Source: an uncultured Solobacterium sp.
GTDB lineage: Bacteria; Bacillota_I; Bacilli_A; Erysipelotrichales; Erysipelotrichaceae
DNA length: 44,653 nucleotides
Direction: 5' to 3'
Assembly: GCA_938041275.1 (NCBI GenBank)
Contig: CALISH010000043.1
Coordinates: 1 to 44,653, forward strand
In this document: positions 27,219-36,213 of the stretch, in pieces
How positions within the stretch are numbered: position 1 is the first letter of the stretch
Layout: each line of letters starts with the position of its first letter
Translations under genes and position numbers: made by a program
The notes under the pieces: model-generated
The model's database searches: none
Told to the model about the DNA's origin: nothing
The model's input: only the letters and a program-made list of their open reading frames with translations

Positions 27219-28430
27219 TTACCAATTTGCGTTGAATACATATTGATTCAAACGTTCAAACGCTTCCTGTACACGCGATAACGGTAATGCTAGATTCATA
27301 CGAATACTATACGGTCCATGAAACATGCGTCCATCTTGCCAAGCTACACCCACACGATATCCAGCCTTTTCAACTTCTTCAATCGTTTTCCCATGTTGTT
27401 TACACCATTTCTCACAATCAATAAACAACATGTAAGTACCTTCTGGCTTCATCAGTTCTACGCCTTCAAAGTGCTTTCTAATATACTCTACCGTATAATT
27501 TACATTACCAGTAATAACTTCACGCAATTCATCTAACCATGCATATCCTTCTGGTTGATACGCACCAATTAATGCATGCATGGATAAAACATTCATACTA
27601 TTGTAATGAGATTTTGATGCTTTCGAATTGATGCGATCACGTAATGTCTGATTGTAAATGATATGATAAGCACCGATAAGTCCTGCAAGGTTAAACGTCT
27701 TACTTGGTGCGTATAACGCTACTACATGTTCATGTGCCCATGCATTTGCGGACTGTGTAGGAATATGTTTATGTCCCTCTAAGATAATATCTGACCAAAT
27801 CTCATCCGAGATAACAACTACATCATTACGTTCATAGACTTCCATTGCTTTTTGGATTTCTTCCAACTGCCATACACGACCACAAGGGTTGTGTGGGGAA
27901 CAGAAGATTGACACATGAATATGATTCTGCTTAATCTTTTCTTCCATATCCGCAAAATCCATTCTCCAGATACCATCTTCATCTTTTATAAGCGGACTAT
28001 GTACGATGTGGAAACCATTATTATTTAAACAATGCGTAAATCCAATATACGTAGGACTATGCACTAACACCGCATCTCCAGGTGCAGCGTAAGCTGTTAA
28101 AGCAGACAACAAACCACCCAGAACACCATTTTCATATCCAATGTGTTCTGGTAATAACCCTGTCACTCCATTACGCTTATTCTGCCAATCAATAATACTC
28201 TGATAATATTCTTCACTTGGCGCAAAATAACCAAATGCAGGATGGTTTACACGCTTTATAATCGCTTCCTGCACAGAAGGAACTGTTGGAAAGTTCATAT
28301 CCGCAATCCACATTGGAATCACATCAAATCCCTCATCAGGAAGTCCAGGTTTTCCCGGTAGTCCCACACCATCAATCGCTATCGCATCTTTGCCATGACG
28401 ATCCATTATCGTTGTAAAATCATATTTCAT
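27219..28430 (-). CDS. PatB/MalY-type PLP-dependent C-S lyase (cystathionine beta-lyase-like)
   Basis: Fold-type I PLP enzyme, 403 aa, of the MalY/PatB group that splits cystathionine or Cys conjugates to a thiol, pyruvate and ammonia. N-terminal FDVIPMWIADMNFP is typical, followed by SPHNPCGRVW, VISDEIWSDI (PLP ring Asp) and the Schiff-base Lys in APSKTFNLAGL, with the phosphate-binding Arg in YSIRMNLALP. The start at 28430 is chosen for GGGAGG 8 nt upstream; the 69-bp longer version lacks homology. Substrate is not determinable. Confidence 0.9.
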   Translation of the reverse strand: MKYDFTTIMDRHGKDAIAIDGVGLPGKPGLPDEGFDVIPMWIADMNFPTVPSVQEAIIKRVNHPAFGYFAPSEEYYQSIIDWQNKRNGVTGLLPEHIGYENGVLGGLLSALTAYAAPGDAVLVHSPTYIGFTHCLNNNGFHIVHSPLIKDEDGIWRMDFADMEEKIKQNHIHVSIFCSPHNPCGRVWQLEEIQKAMEVYERNDVVVISDEIWSDIILEGHKHIPTQSANAWAHEHVVALYAPSKTFNLAGLIGAYHIIYNQTLRDRINSKASKSHYNSMNVLSMHALIGAYQPEGYAWLDELREVITGNVNYTVEYIRKHFEGVELMKPEGTYMLFIDCEKWCKQHGKTIEEVEKAGYRVGVAWQDGRMFHGPYSIRMNLALPLSRVQEAFERLNQYVFNANW

Positions 28431-28515
28431 CGTAGAATCCTCCCTATGATTCATACATATTTCTACTACCATCATAATCCCTACACCAAACAATTTCATT
28501 ATTGAAAGAGAAAAA

Positions 28516-28539
28516 AGCGAACACTTTACTGTTCATTCT
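28516..28539 (-). terminator. Terminator overlapping the glycosyltransferase stop codon
   Basis: Stem GAACA / TGTTC, extendable with wobble pairs to about 10 bp, with the TAA stop of the 28526-29815 gene inside the loop and TTTTTT following on the minus strand. Confidence 0.65.
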
Positions 28540-29815
28540 TCTTATTTAACTCTTCTGTAGAATGGTGCTCAATTGGAGCCCAATGCACCTTAGAAAATAA
28601 CGCCTGTATAGAAATTGGTAAATATGACAATAAGAATAATGGAAATAACAATAGATGCTTAATCTTTGCCCAGTTATTTGTCTCAATACGATCCCACTCC
28701 ATACCAACAGTGATTGCCCCAATAATCATTAACGATATCCAGAAGCCACCAATCGTCTTGAATACAAACCACAACATTTCACGCTGGAAAACAAGGCGTA
28801 CATAATATGGCATCAATCCAGCGGAAGCCATTACCCATAACACAAAACCCAGAATTGCAATCGTTAATAAACTGGCTGGCAACACCGTCATCAAGATATC
28901 ATAGAACGCTAGGCGTCTGCCCTTCGCTGTTAGAACACCCTTTGTTAAGTCACCTAAGTATCTACCATCAATCTGGTAGAATCCCTTTGCCCAACGCATA
29001 CGTTGTTTCCAAGATTGTTTCCAAGTAGATGGTTGTTCATCATATAAAATCGCTGTATCGCAATAGCCAATCTTCAACTGATTGATAGTACTTACAACCG
29101 AGAATTGAATATCCTCCGTTAATAGGTAATATGGCCAACCCTCATTGTCCTTCATCACTTTCGCCGAAACGACAAAGCCAGTTCCTGAAATCATACACTG
29201 CGCACCTAATAACATACGTGGATAATTTAAGTGACGTGCTTCATGCATAAACCAGATAGAATATGCGGCTGTCAACCAGTTTTCATCAAAGTTCTTAGAG
29301 TTACGATACGTCGTCATCGCATCAAACTCTCCTGTATCAAACGTCTTATTAACCTCTCGCAAGAAATTCTTATCGATGATATTATCCGCATCAAATACCA
29401 TGAAAGCTTCATAGTAATCTTCACCCTTGCGTTCAATCACATTGTGATAAAGAAAGTTTAGTGCATAACCCTTACCAACCTCTTCTTGATTGAAACGTTC
29501 AAATACGATGGCACCATGTTGACGAGCTACTGCAGCAGTTTCATCCGTACAGTTATCCGCCACAACATACATATCGTACATTTCATCTGGATAGGTCTGA
29601 TTGCGTAAACTATCTAACAATTCTCCAATAACACCTTGTTCATTTCTCGCAGAGATGAAAATTGCATATCGATGATTCTTTTTTGCGTCAGGTAACTTTG
29701 GAACCTTGCGTTTAAACATACTGACCGCAATATAAACAATCTGATATAGATATAACAAAATCATCAGTCCAAAGATAATATCTGTGATTAATGTAAACTG
29801 TTCAAGAAATTTCAT
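28526..29815 (-). CDS. Membrane-bound processive family 2 glycosyltransferase
   Basis: About 429 aa. One N-terminal membrane helix (TDIIFGLMILLYLYQIVYIAV), a cytoplasmic GT2 domain, then about three C-terminal helices. GT2 motifs: FISARNEQGVIG at the nucleotide site, VVADNCTDET, FDADNII (DxD), TEDIQFSV (catalytic Asp region) and QRMRWAKGFYQ, the Q/RxxRW motif of processive beta-glycosyltransferases such as PgaC, BcsA and hyaluronan synthase. The product is therefore probably an exported polysaccharide or glycolipid; the sugar is unknown. The start at 29815 has GGAGGT 4-5 nt upstream. No other polysaccharide genes are adjacent. Confidence 0.87.
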   Translation of the reverse strand: MKFLEQFTLITDIIFGLMILLYLYQIVYIAVSMFKRKVPKLPDAKKNHRYAIFISARNEQGVIGELLDSLRNQTYPDEMYDMYVVADNCTDETAAVARQHGAIVFERFNQEEVGKGYALNFLYHNVIERKGEDYYEAFMVFDADNIIDKNFLREVNKTFDTGEFDAMTTYRNSKNFDENWLTAAYSIWFMHEARHLNYPRMLLGAQCMISGTGFVVSAKVMKDNEGWPYYLLTEDIQFSVVSTINQLKIGYCDTAILYDEQPSTWKQSWKQRMRWAKGFYQIDGRYLGDLTKGVLTAKGRRLAFYDILMTVLPASLLTIAILGFVLWVMASAGLMPYYVRLVFQREMLWFVFKTIGGFWISLMIIGAITVGMEWDRIETNNWAKIKHLLLFPLFLLSYLPISIQALFSKVHWAPIEHHSTEELNKKNEQ

Positions 29816-29870
29816 TTGACCTCCGTCCACACAACAATCATTTTTACATACTTTCTATCATTTGTGTTAA

Positions 29871-29876
29871 TATAAT
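29871..29876 (+). promoter_or_regulatory. TATAAT directly before the 29881 VanZ gene
   Basis: A perfect TATAAT ends only 4 nt before the ATG. If it is the -10 box, transcription would start at or just past the start codon. TTTACA at 29843-29848 is a possible -35 but 22 bp away. Confidence 0.4.
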
Positions 29877-29880
29877 TTCT

Positions 29881-30375
29881 ATGTATATTAACATTCTACC
29901 CATGTTACCGGATTTTATCGCATTAACATGTCTATACTACTATATTTGGCTACCAAGGTGGAGACATCTTTCACATTCCAATTTTATTTGGCATACGGTA
30001 CTATACACATACATCTGCATCATATTGATGTTAACGCTCATGCCGATTATTACAAACTTACCGAATATATTCAGCGGATTTTCTGCGGAAATTAACTTCC
30101 ATCCGTTTATCGACTGGCAATTACAACGCGGTTCTTATCTGACTGAATCTTTATTAAATATATCACTGTTTATCCCGTTTGGATTCTTAATTCAGAAAAC
30201 CTTAAGACTTAAACCGCTATTGGCAATTATGATTGGGATGATATTCAGCATCTCCATTGAAGTCTTACAACCACTTATCTCTACGAATCGTGTAGGTGAC
30301 ATCAGTGATGTCATCACTAACACTGTCGGAACATGTATCGGAATATTGCTTTATCAACTTTATAAGCACAAATGA
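29881..30375 (+). CDS. VanZ family membrane protein
   Basis: 164 aa with about four membrane helices. The VanZ pattern is clear: LLNISLFIPFGFLIQ, then SIEVLQPLISTNRVGDISDV and NTVGTCIGIL in the last helices. No Shine-Dalgarno sequence precedes this ATG or the next Met (29902), unlike nearly every other gene here, and a TATAAT abuts the start, so leaderless translation is a possibility. A good terminator follows. The second VanZ-like gene of the window. Confidence 0.8.
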   Translation: MYINILPMLPDFIALTCLYYYIWLPRWRHLSHSNFIWHTVLYTYICIILMLTLMPIITNLPNIFSGFSAEINFHPFIDWQLQRGSYLTESLLNISLFIPFGFLIQKTLRLKPLLAIMIGMIFSISIEVLQPLISTNRVGDISDVITNTVGTCIGILLYQLYKHK

Positions 30376-30426
30376 TTTTGATAATTTTTTCTTTAAAAGT
30401 AGCACCATACAACATAATTTTGTGTG

Positions 30427-30462
30427 AAACCTCCAAAGTCGGATATAACCTTGGAGGTTTTT
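30427..30462 (+). terminator. Terminator of the VanZ gene
   Basis: Perfect 10-bp inverted repeat AAACCTCCAA / TTGGAGGTTT with a 14-nt loop, followed by TTTTT on the plus strand. The rest of the gap to 30599 shows no supported gene. Confidence 0.75.
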
Positions 30463-30599
30463 ATGACATTTATCTATACAACGTATAACAAGAATATCAT
30501 TTGACTCTGTTTTGTTTTTGAACATTCGAAATAACCACAACTCTTGCAAAACATAAACATCGATAAATGGCTTAAAAATCAAATATAAAATTTCGGCTC

Positions 30600-31322
30600 T
30601 TAAGAGACATAATAGGCGATTGTGGCTAATAACCATAGATGTGCAGGATAAAATACGTAGAAGAAATATTTACTGAAATTTGTATGAGGACCGTGTTCTC
30701 CATTGTACATATACAAGAACGGAATTACCAGTATAAACATAAAGTCAGAATTATATGCAAGCATGGAAATCGTTGCGGCAATTGTTTCATAAGGAACAAA
30801 TGATCCCGCAAATAAGATTATCGACAACACAAAATAACAAGCATTTCGAATGACAGGTTTCTTGTATGTATAATAGCTAATCAGCATAAACGGTAATACT
30901 ATGCTTCCACCTTCTGTAACTATAAACCCTACAGAAAACGCAGCCACGGCCACAAGATAGGAAAGTGGCTTATTCTTTATATATTTCAAAGCAGACAGCA
31001 TTGTTACACCAAGCGCAAGTGTTAAAAAGATATTATTCGAAATAAGAATATTTTTTGCAGCAAACAGTATTTCCAACAATTTACTACCGGCAAACATAAC
31101 TGCTGCTGCACCATACAAGCGAAGAATGTATCTCTGAATGTTGTGAGAATATATCACGCCCTCTACCGCACCATAGGCAAACCAGACTCCAACGCAGCGC
31201 GTTAATACATGAAATATCATTGCAAGAGAATCCGGAATCAATCCCGGAACATGATTCAAATGGTCTGTTACCATTAATAATGCCATCAATATTTTGATTT
31301 GATATTGGTTAAATTTTTTCAT
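30600..31322 (-). CDS. TraX family membrane protein
   Basis: 240 aa with about eight membrane helices. The start MKKFNQYQIKILMALLMVTDHLNHVPG matches in pattern the TraX-family opening (QxxxIKIxAxxxMxxDH); FYPAHLWLLATIAYY at the C-terminus is also typical. TraX itself acetylates F pilin; chromosomal homologues in Firmicutes are uncharacterised putative acyltransferases. AGGAGG lies 8 nt before the ATG at 31322. It starts 1 bp after the ABC permease, so it belongs to the same transcript, hinting at an envelope-modifying partner of the transporter. Confidence 0.82.
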   Translation of the reverse strand: MKKFNQYQIKILMALLMVTDHLNHVPGLIPDSLAMIFHVLTRCVGVWFAYGAVEGVIYSHNIQRYILRLYGAAAVMFAGSKLLEILFAAKNILISNNIFLTLALGVTMLSALKYIKNKPLSYLVAVAAFSVGFIVTEGGSIVLPFMLISYYTYKKPVIRNACYFVLSIILFAGSFVPYETIAATISMLAYNSDFMFILVIPFLYMYNGEHGPHTNFSKYFFYVFYPAHLWLLATIAYYVS

Positions 31323-31323
31323 T

Positions 31324-33270
31324 TTATAAGCCTCCTCGATAAATGCTTTTTGCGCCTTGATACGCAACGAAGTAATACCCTCCATACAGAACAAATAGAA
31401 TTGAAACTGTTACCAAAATTGTTCCAAGGTATATCTTATTCTCCGGTATAAACTTCGGAATTACTGACAGAATACCAACCCCCGCATGAAATACCGCAAG
31501 TATAAGCGGAAGCAAGAAACTGAAAGAGATTTGTCTAAATATTGCTTGGTTGATCATCTTTTGATCTGGACCAAGTTTTTCTAACATCACATATACATTT
31601 CTGCTGTCTTCAATCTGTGTTAATTGCTGTAAGGACAGAATTGTTGCACAACTCAAAATCATTATGGTTGCCACATACAACACAACAAAGATAATTGCTG
31701 TCCGTAAATCAGAAACTTCTCCATACATACCCTCTCTTGTATTTACATTTACATATGCATTGTTACGTATTACAAGAGATGCCTGTGAAATATAGTCATC
31801 ACCATAGGTTTTCTCTAATGCACTTCGAAAATCATTTTCACTTATTTGATTAGCAAAGGAGAAATTCAATAATTCAAATTGAGCGGACTTCCCTTTCAAA
31901 ATAGAATCATGTACCACAAGAACCTGTTTGCATAGTCCACTGTTTACACTCATGTTCCAAAGGTATGTGTTCAAGATACGATTTTGATGCCGTGTAAGTT
32001 TTTTTCCAAATACGGTGATTTGCTCTTCTTTTTCAGATAATTTCTCTTTTGTATCGTTCGAAATTACAGCAAACTCTCCTTCTTCTAGTTCGATTGCAGG
32101 TTTATTCTCCATTGATAAGATTTGATTACATTCAGACTGTGAAAGAACTATCGTTGATATGCCGTTTATCGTCTGTTTATACAGTTGTGCGTGTGATTGC
32201 TTTGAACTGAATTGCTTTAAATCTAATCCTGCATCTTCAAAATATGCGCATATGCCATTCGATATTTCATGACCGCTTCTGGCAAGAATACTTACATCAA
32301 AAGGTGTACGTCCAAAAAGGTTGTTCCGAAGAGTATCATAGATTCCCAAGCCGCCACAAAACATGGTAATCGATGCCGCCAAAAGCAGGCTGATCATTGC
32401 CATCGACCCAGATGTAGTGCGAACTCTTGCCGCAATTTGTCGTATCACCACCATGTTCAGATTCTTCAAATACCCTTTACCTCGGGTTTTAATCCACAAT
32501 ACCATTCCGGAAAGTGAACGGAAAAATAGATAACTTCCAATCAGCGCACCTGCACCTGCAATCAAAGGCTGTCCAGTAAAATCTCGTACAGGTGATATAA
32601 CAAGCGGTATATATCCTGCAATCATTAATAAGATAGAAAACACAAACAAGATTACACTCCTGCCCAAATGAGAAACCTGCATCTCATTCTTCTTTTCTCC
32701 ATAGATCAGATTCATCAATGAAGAAACAGTAACTATCTTAATATCCCAAACCAAGACGATGCCATCAATGATGGCAAAATAGGAAATTGTCTTCAGGCAG
32801 GATGTAGGTGAAAAAACAAAGTGAAATTGCGATAATCTAACATTTAACAGATTTGCTACAACGGCAGCCATTCCCTGTGAAAGAAAAATACCTATCAATA
32901 ATCCCACACCAAGTGAGAGCATTCCGACAAAGATTGTTTCATACAACAAAATCTTTGCCACGGAAAAACGGTTCATCCCCAATGTAAGATATATCCCAAA
33001 CTCCTTCTTTCTTCTGTGTATCAAAAAACGATTTGCATAGACTACGAGGAATCCTAGAATGACTGCCACAAAAACTGAAACAGCACTTAGAGCATCAACT
33101 AAATTTTGAATCAGTTCTACTTTCGAAGACGTGAGTTCCAGCATACTACTTTGGCTTTCCAAAGAGTTAAACAGATAGAAAATACAGATTCCCAGCATCA
33201 ATGTCAGAAAATATATCGTATAGTTATGCAGACTTCTTTTTATATTTCCAAGCGCAATTTTACAATACAT
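31324..33270 (-). CDS. BceB-type ABC transporter permease (FtsX family)
   Basis: About 648 aa. Typical BceB layout: about ten membrane helices, FtsX domain at the N-terminal side (FLIHRRKKEFGIYLTLGMNR), a large extracellular loop of about 200 residues between helices 7 and 8, and a second FtsX region at the C-terminus. Such permeases work with their ATPase and sensor kinase to detect and relieve cell-wall-active peptide antibiotics. The start MYCKIALGNIKRS at 33270 is chosen because GGGAGGTGAT lies upstream; ATG at 33279 is only 2 nt from that site. It overlaps the ATPase gene by 11 bp. Confidence 0.88.
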   Translation of the reverse strand: MYCKIALGNIKRSLHNYTIYFLTLMLGICIFYLFNSLESQSSMLELTSSKVELIQNLVDALSAVSVFVAVILGFLVVYANRFLIHRRKKEFGIYLTLGMNRFSVAKILLYETIFVGMLSLGVGLLIGIFLSQGMAAVVANLLNVRLSQFHFVFSPTSCLKTISYFAIIDGIVLVWDIKIVTVSSLMNLIYGEKKNEMQVSHLGRSVILFVFSILLMIAGYIPLVISPVRDFTGQPLIAGAGALIGSYLFFRSLSGMVLWIKTRGKGYLKNLNMVVIRQIAARVRTTSGSMAMISLLLAASITMFCGGLGIYDTLRNNLFGRTPFDVSILARSGHEISNGICAYFEDAGLDLKQFSSKQSHAQLYKQTINGISTIVLSQSECNQILSMENKPAIELEEGEFAVISNDTKEKLSEKEEQITVFGKKLTRHQNRILNTYLWNMSVNSGLCKQVLVVHDSILKGKSAQFELLNFSFANQISENDFRSALEKTYGDDYISQASLVIRNNAYVNVNTREGMYGEVSDLRTAIIFVVLYVATIMILSCATILSLQQLTQIEDSRNVYVMLEKLGPDQKMINQAIFRQISFSFLLPLILAVFHAGVGILSVIPKFIPENKIYLGTILVTVSILFVLYGGYYFVAYQGAKSIYRGGL

Positions 33271-34027
33271 CAGCCGCATCACCTCCCAATAGGGAAACGA
33301 CTTCCATAATTTCATCAAAGAATTGTTTTCGCCCCTTGTTTCCTTTTACCAATTCATAAAACAGCTTCCCGTCTTTGAGAAAGAGTATCCTTTGCGCATA
33401 ACTGGCAGAAAACGGATCATGTGTCACCATCAGAATAGTTGCTCGCAGATCTTGATTTGCTTTCTTAAAACACTCCAATAAAAACCGTGCAGCTTTAGAA
33501 TCTAATGCACCGGTCGGCTCATCTGCTAAAATCAACACCGGATTTGTTACCAATGCTCGGGCACTTGCAATACGCTGCTTCTGTCCTCCAGACATCTGAT
33601 ACGGATACTTTGTCAATACAGTTTCAATTTCTAACTTCTTCGCAATTTCCATTACTCTATCGTGAATATCCTTTGGCTGCGTTTTCAGAATAGACAATGC
33701 AAGAGCAATGTTTTCATAACCAGTTAGAGTATCAAGCAAGTTATAGTCTTGAAAGATAAACCCTAATTTCTCTCTGCGAAATTTTGATAATTCATTTCGC
33801 TTTAATTCCGTAATATCTTTATTTTCAATAAAAATATGCCCTGAAGTTACATCACAAATTGTCGCAATACAGTTCAACATAGTTGTTTTTCCACTTCCGG
33901 ATGCCCCCATAATACCGACATACTCCCCAGGATTTATACAGAAACTCAAATCATTGACCGCCTGTGTGATGTTTCCTCTGCCGCCATAGATTTTCTTCAA
34001 ATGTTCAACTTTTAATATTGGTTCCAC
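33260..34027 (-). CDS. BceA-type ABC transporter ATPase
   Basis: 255 aa, MacB/BceA-like. Walker A GASGSGKT, Q-loop FIFQDYNLLDTLTGYEN, signature MSGGQKQRIASARAL and Walker B LILADEPTGALDSK followed by the H-loop THD. Translation starts at a GTG (34025-34027) behind GGGAGGTG. Partner of the permease that overlaps its 3' end. The operator-like palindrome at 34109-34124 is upstream, so the pair likely has its own regulated promoter. Confidence 0.93.
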   Translation of the reverse strand: MEPILKVEHLKKIYGGRGNITQAVNDLSFCINPGEYVGIMGASGSGKTTMLNCIATICDVTSGHIFIENKDITELKRNELSKFRREKLGFIFQDYNLLDTLTGYENIALALSILKTQPKDIHDRVMEIAKKLEIETVLTKYPYQMSGGQKQRIASARALVTNPVLILADEPTGALDSKAARFLLECFKKANQDLRATILMVTHDPFSASYAQRILFLKDGKLFYELVKGNKGRKQFFDEIMEVVSLLGGDAADVL

Positions 34028-34108
34028 TTATGGCACCTCCCATTCATCTTTACAGTATTAATTTATCTTAGAAAATACTCTCGTGCTATCTATCTTTCTA
34101 ACGCTAAC

Positions 34109-34124
34109 CTCACATTTATGTGAG
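34109..34124. promoter_or_regulatory. Putative BceR-type operator
   Basis: Perfect palindrome CTCACA-TTTA-TGTGAG. Its core TCACA-N4-TGTGA closely fits the TNACA-N4-TGTAA consensus that I recall for BceR-like regulators. It lies 82-97 bp upstream of the ABC ATPase start and just past the kinase gene's terminator-like hairpin, the right place to activate the transporter genes. Confidence 0.6.
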
Positions 34125-34128
34125 AAAA

Positions 34129-34151
34129 GGGAGTTCATTAGATGAACCCCC
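34129..34151 (-). terminator. Terminator-like hairpin after the sensor kinase gene
   Basis: Stem GTTCAT / ATGAAC extended past one mismatch by GGG / CCC, followed on the minus strand by TTTTCTC. The T tract is weak. It separates the regulator genes from the transporter genes. Confidence 0.55.
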
Positions 34152-34190
34152 CCACCAACTGTAATACTCTGCTTACAATGCCGATATATT

Positions 34191-35207
34191 TCAATCAGCA
34201 AAAAGGATATGTGATCTATCTTTTGGAAAACACAGTGAAACAACCGTACCGCCTGCAGTATTTTCACGAATCGACAGTTTTAAATTCATTTTCTGACATA
34301 GCGTATTGCACAGATATAAACCAATTCCCGTCGATTTTGCAAACTTCCTTCCATTTTCGCCAGTGAAGCCTTTTTCAAAAACACGATTGATATCCTGCTT
34401 CGGAATACCGATTCCATTATCGGCTATCTCCAAGAAGATGCTGTTCCCCTTTTCAAAAGCGGTGAAGCAAAGTTTTAAAGAGCCCTGCCGATATTTAATA
34501 CTGTTTGACAAAATCTGATTCAAGATGAAATCTAACCATTTCGGATCGGCGAAAACGGTTTGATTCAGTCCATTTGTTTCAATCTCCGGTTTGCAGGAAA
34601 TTAATGCCTGTGAATTGGATCTAAGTGCTTTATGAACCAGATCATTCAAATTTATTTCTCTAATCAGATAATCTTTCTCGACATTAAAACTACGGGCATA
34701 AAACAGTGCTTGTTCCACATCGTTCTCAATTCGTTTTAACTCTCTTGAAATCGTTGAGGATTCTTCAAAAGCATGGTTTTCACATTGCAAAGCAATGCAA
34801 GAAATCGGTATTTTCACTTCATGGATCCAAGTTTCAATATACTCACGATACTCGTCTTGGGCAATACGATATTTCTCCAACGCATCATTCATTGATTTTG
34901 CAATTAGATGCAAACTGTCCGTAAATATCTCTCCTTCATAAAAATCCGGCACGTTGATCAATCCTGCTACAAGGTATTTTTGCTTTGTTGAATCGAGCAT
35001 GTTTTCAACCTGTTTATAAAATGCATTCTTCTTCCAAAATTCTATTCCCAAAGACAATATGTCTGCGCAGAAAAGCATGATACATACAAAAATGGAAACC
35101 CAAAAACCTGCATTCATTGCATGAAAAAGAAATGTCAGAAAAATCAATACGAGCAAATGCAACAACAAATAGATCTGCTTTTCTTTCAAAAAACGAATCA
35201 AATTCAC
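34191..35207 (-). CDS. BceS-type intramembrane-sensing histidine kinase
   Basis: 338 aa. Two N-terminal membrane helices with almost no loop between them (LLLHLLVLIFLTFLF and FWVSIFVCIMLFCADIL), so no external sensor domain, as in kinases that sense through a BceAB transporter. H-box TWIHEVKIPI, N-box LNQILSNSIKYRQ, G-boxes DNGIGIPKQD and STGIGLYLC. It starts at GTG overlapping the response-regulator stop (GTGA). Confidence 0.92.
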   Translation of the reverse strand: MNLIRFLKEKQIYLLLHLLVLIFLTFLFHAMNAGFWVSIFVCIMLFCADILSLGIEFWKKNAFYKQVENMLDSTKQKYLVAGLINVPDFYEGEIFTDSLHLIAKSMNDALEKYRIAQDEYREYIETWIHEVKIPISCIALQCENHAFEESSTISRELKRIENDVEQALFYARSFNVEKDYLIREINLNDLVHKALRSNSQALISCKPEIETNGLNQTVFADPKWLDFILNQILSNSIKYRQGSLKLCFTAFEKGNSIFLEIADNGIGIPKQDINRVFEKGFTGENGRKFAKSTGIGLYLCNTLCQKMNLKLSIRENTAGGTVVSLCFPKDRSHILFAD

Positions 35208-35869
35208 AATAAATACCCCATTCCTCTCTTTGTTTGCACAAATTCCTTCGCACCAATTTCATCTAATTTCTTTCTGAGACGATTGATATTCATCGTCAGT
35301 GTATTATCACTGACAAATTCATCTGATTGCCAAAGTGTATCCATCAACTTTTCCCTAGATACGATCTTTTCCGAATTTCTCATTAATAACATTAAAATCT
35401 GGCGTTCATTTCTTGTGAGTTCAACACTTCTTTCGCCATAAGAAACAAAACTTTTTGCAATATCAAGTTTTAATCCACGACAAGTAATCAAATCATCTTC
35501 TGTCATTCCTTTACTGCGTTTTAGAACAACTGCTATATGTGCAATCAAAACACCAGGATTAAACGGTTTGGCAATGAAATCATCCGCACCGATTTCCAAT
35601 CCCATGATCTCGTCCATTTCTCCACTGCGGCTTGTAAGAATAATAATCGGAACAGAAGATTGTTTACGAATCTCTCGGCAAATATGAAAGCCGTCAAAAT
35701 ACGGCAGATTGATGTCTAAGATTATTAAATCCGGAGCAGTTGAAAGCACCTCCAGTACAATATTCTCAAAATCATCACTAACAATGCCGGTATATCCATA
35801 ACGACTTAGTAACTTCACAAGTTCATTACGATGCGTAGCATCATCTTCCACAATAAATATTCGACTCAT
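35204..35869 (-). CDS. BceR-type OmpR-family response regulator
   Basis: 221 aa: receiver domain (about 1-120) with acidic pocket VEDD, phospho-acceptor Asp in LIILDINLP, and the Lys in IAKPFNP; winged-helix output domain (about 130-221) with SDNTLTMNINRLRKKL as recognition-helix region. Cognate partner of the overlapping kinase; the presumed target is the palindrome upstream of the ABC genes. GGAGG lies 10 nt before the ATG. Confidence 0.94.
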   Translation of the reverse strand: MSRIFIVEDDATHRNELVKLLSRYGYTGIVSDDFENIVLEVLSTAPDLIILDINLPYFDGFHICREIRKQSSVPIIILTSRSGEMDEIMGLEIGADDFIAKPFNPGVLIAHIAVVLKRSKGMTEDDLITCRGLKLDIAKSFVSYGERSVELTRNERQILMLLMRNSEKIVSREKLMDTLWQSDEFVSDNTLTMNINRLRKKLDEIGAKEFVQTKRGMGYLL

Positions 35870-35949
35870 AACATTGAATCCTCCATCTCAAAAATCCATG
35901 CAACCATAGAAACCTCAACCGCAGCACTGCCTGTTACGGCATATGATAT

Positions 35950-36186
35950 TTAAAGTTTAAACTCAGAATCAATAATTTCATTAACATGATAAATATATCC
36001 CGAAACACCTTTACATATCTGTTTAACAGCATTACTCAAATACGTCAAAACATTTTCCTTCTTCTTGAAAAAATAAATCAATGGGATACCATGATTTGAT
36101 GTTCTCGGTTTAGATGAAGCATGAAAAAACATGATTCCGTCCCTGATTTTATCAACTTTCAATGAATTTGGACATTCAATCTTCAT
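35950..36186 (-). CDS. Small hypothetical protein
   Basis: 78 aa (an in-frame GTG at 36192 would add two). Basic, no membrane segment; the central stretch HASSKPRTSNHGIPLIYFF is followed by an amphipathic helix and the C-terminus SGYIYHVNEIIDSEF. I do not recognise a family. No strong Shine-Dalgarno is seen (only GGG runs), though it follows the NTF2-like gene by 27 bp and may be translated with it. It could be real or a fragment. Confidence 0.45.
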   Translation of the reverse strand: MKIECPNSLKVDKIRDGIMFFHASSKPRTSNHGIPLIYFFKKKENVLTYLSNAVKQICKGVSGYIYHVNEIIDSEFKL

Positions 36187-36213
36187 GGACACCCATTTCC
36201 CATTACGTAATAT

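Noticed and set aside
30480..30560. Short minus-strand frame beginning MFMFCKSCGYFECSK, resembling a zinc-ribbon start
   Set aside because: Only about 28 codons with no second CxxC and no ribosome site; too little to support a gene or a remnant.
30265..30636. 123-codon minus-strand frame opposite the end of the VanZ gene
   Set aside because: It overlaps VanZ coding and its terminator, has no ribosome site and no recognisable pattern; treated as a chance frame.
35870..35949. 24-codon open stretch (YAVTGSAAVEVSMVAWIFE) between the response regulator and the 80-codon gene
   Set aside because: It overlaps the regulator's ribosome site, lacks its own, and is too short to support.
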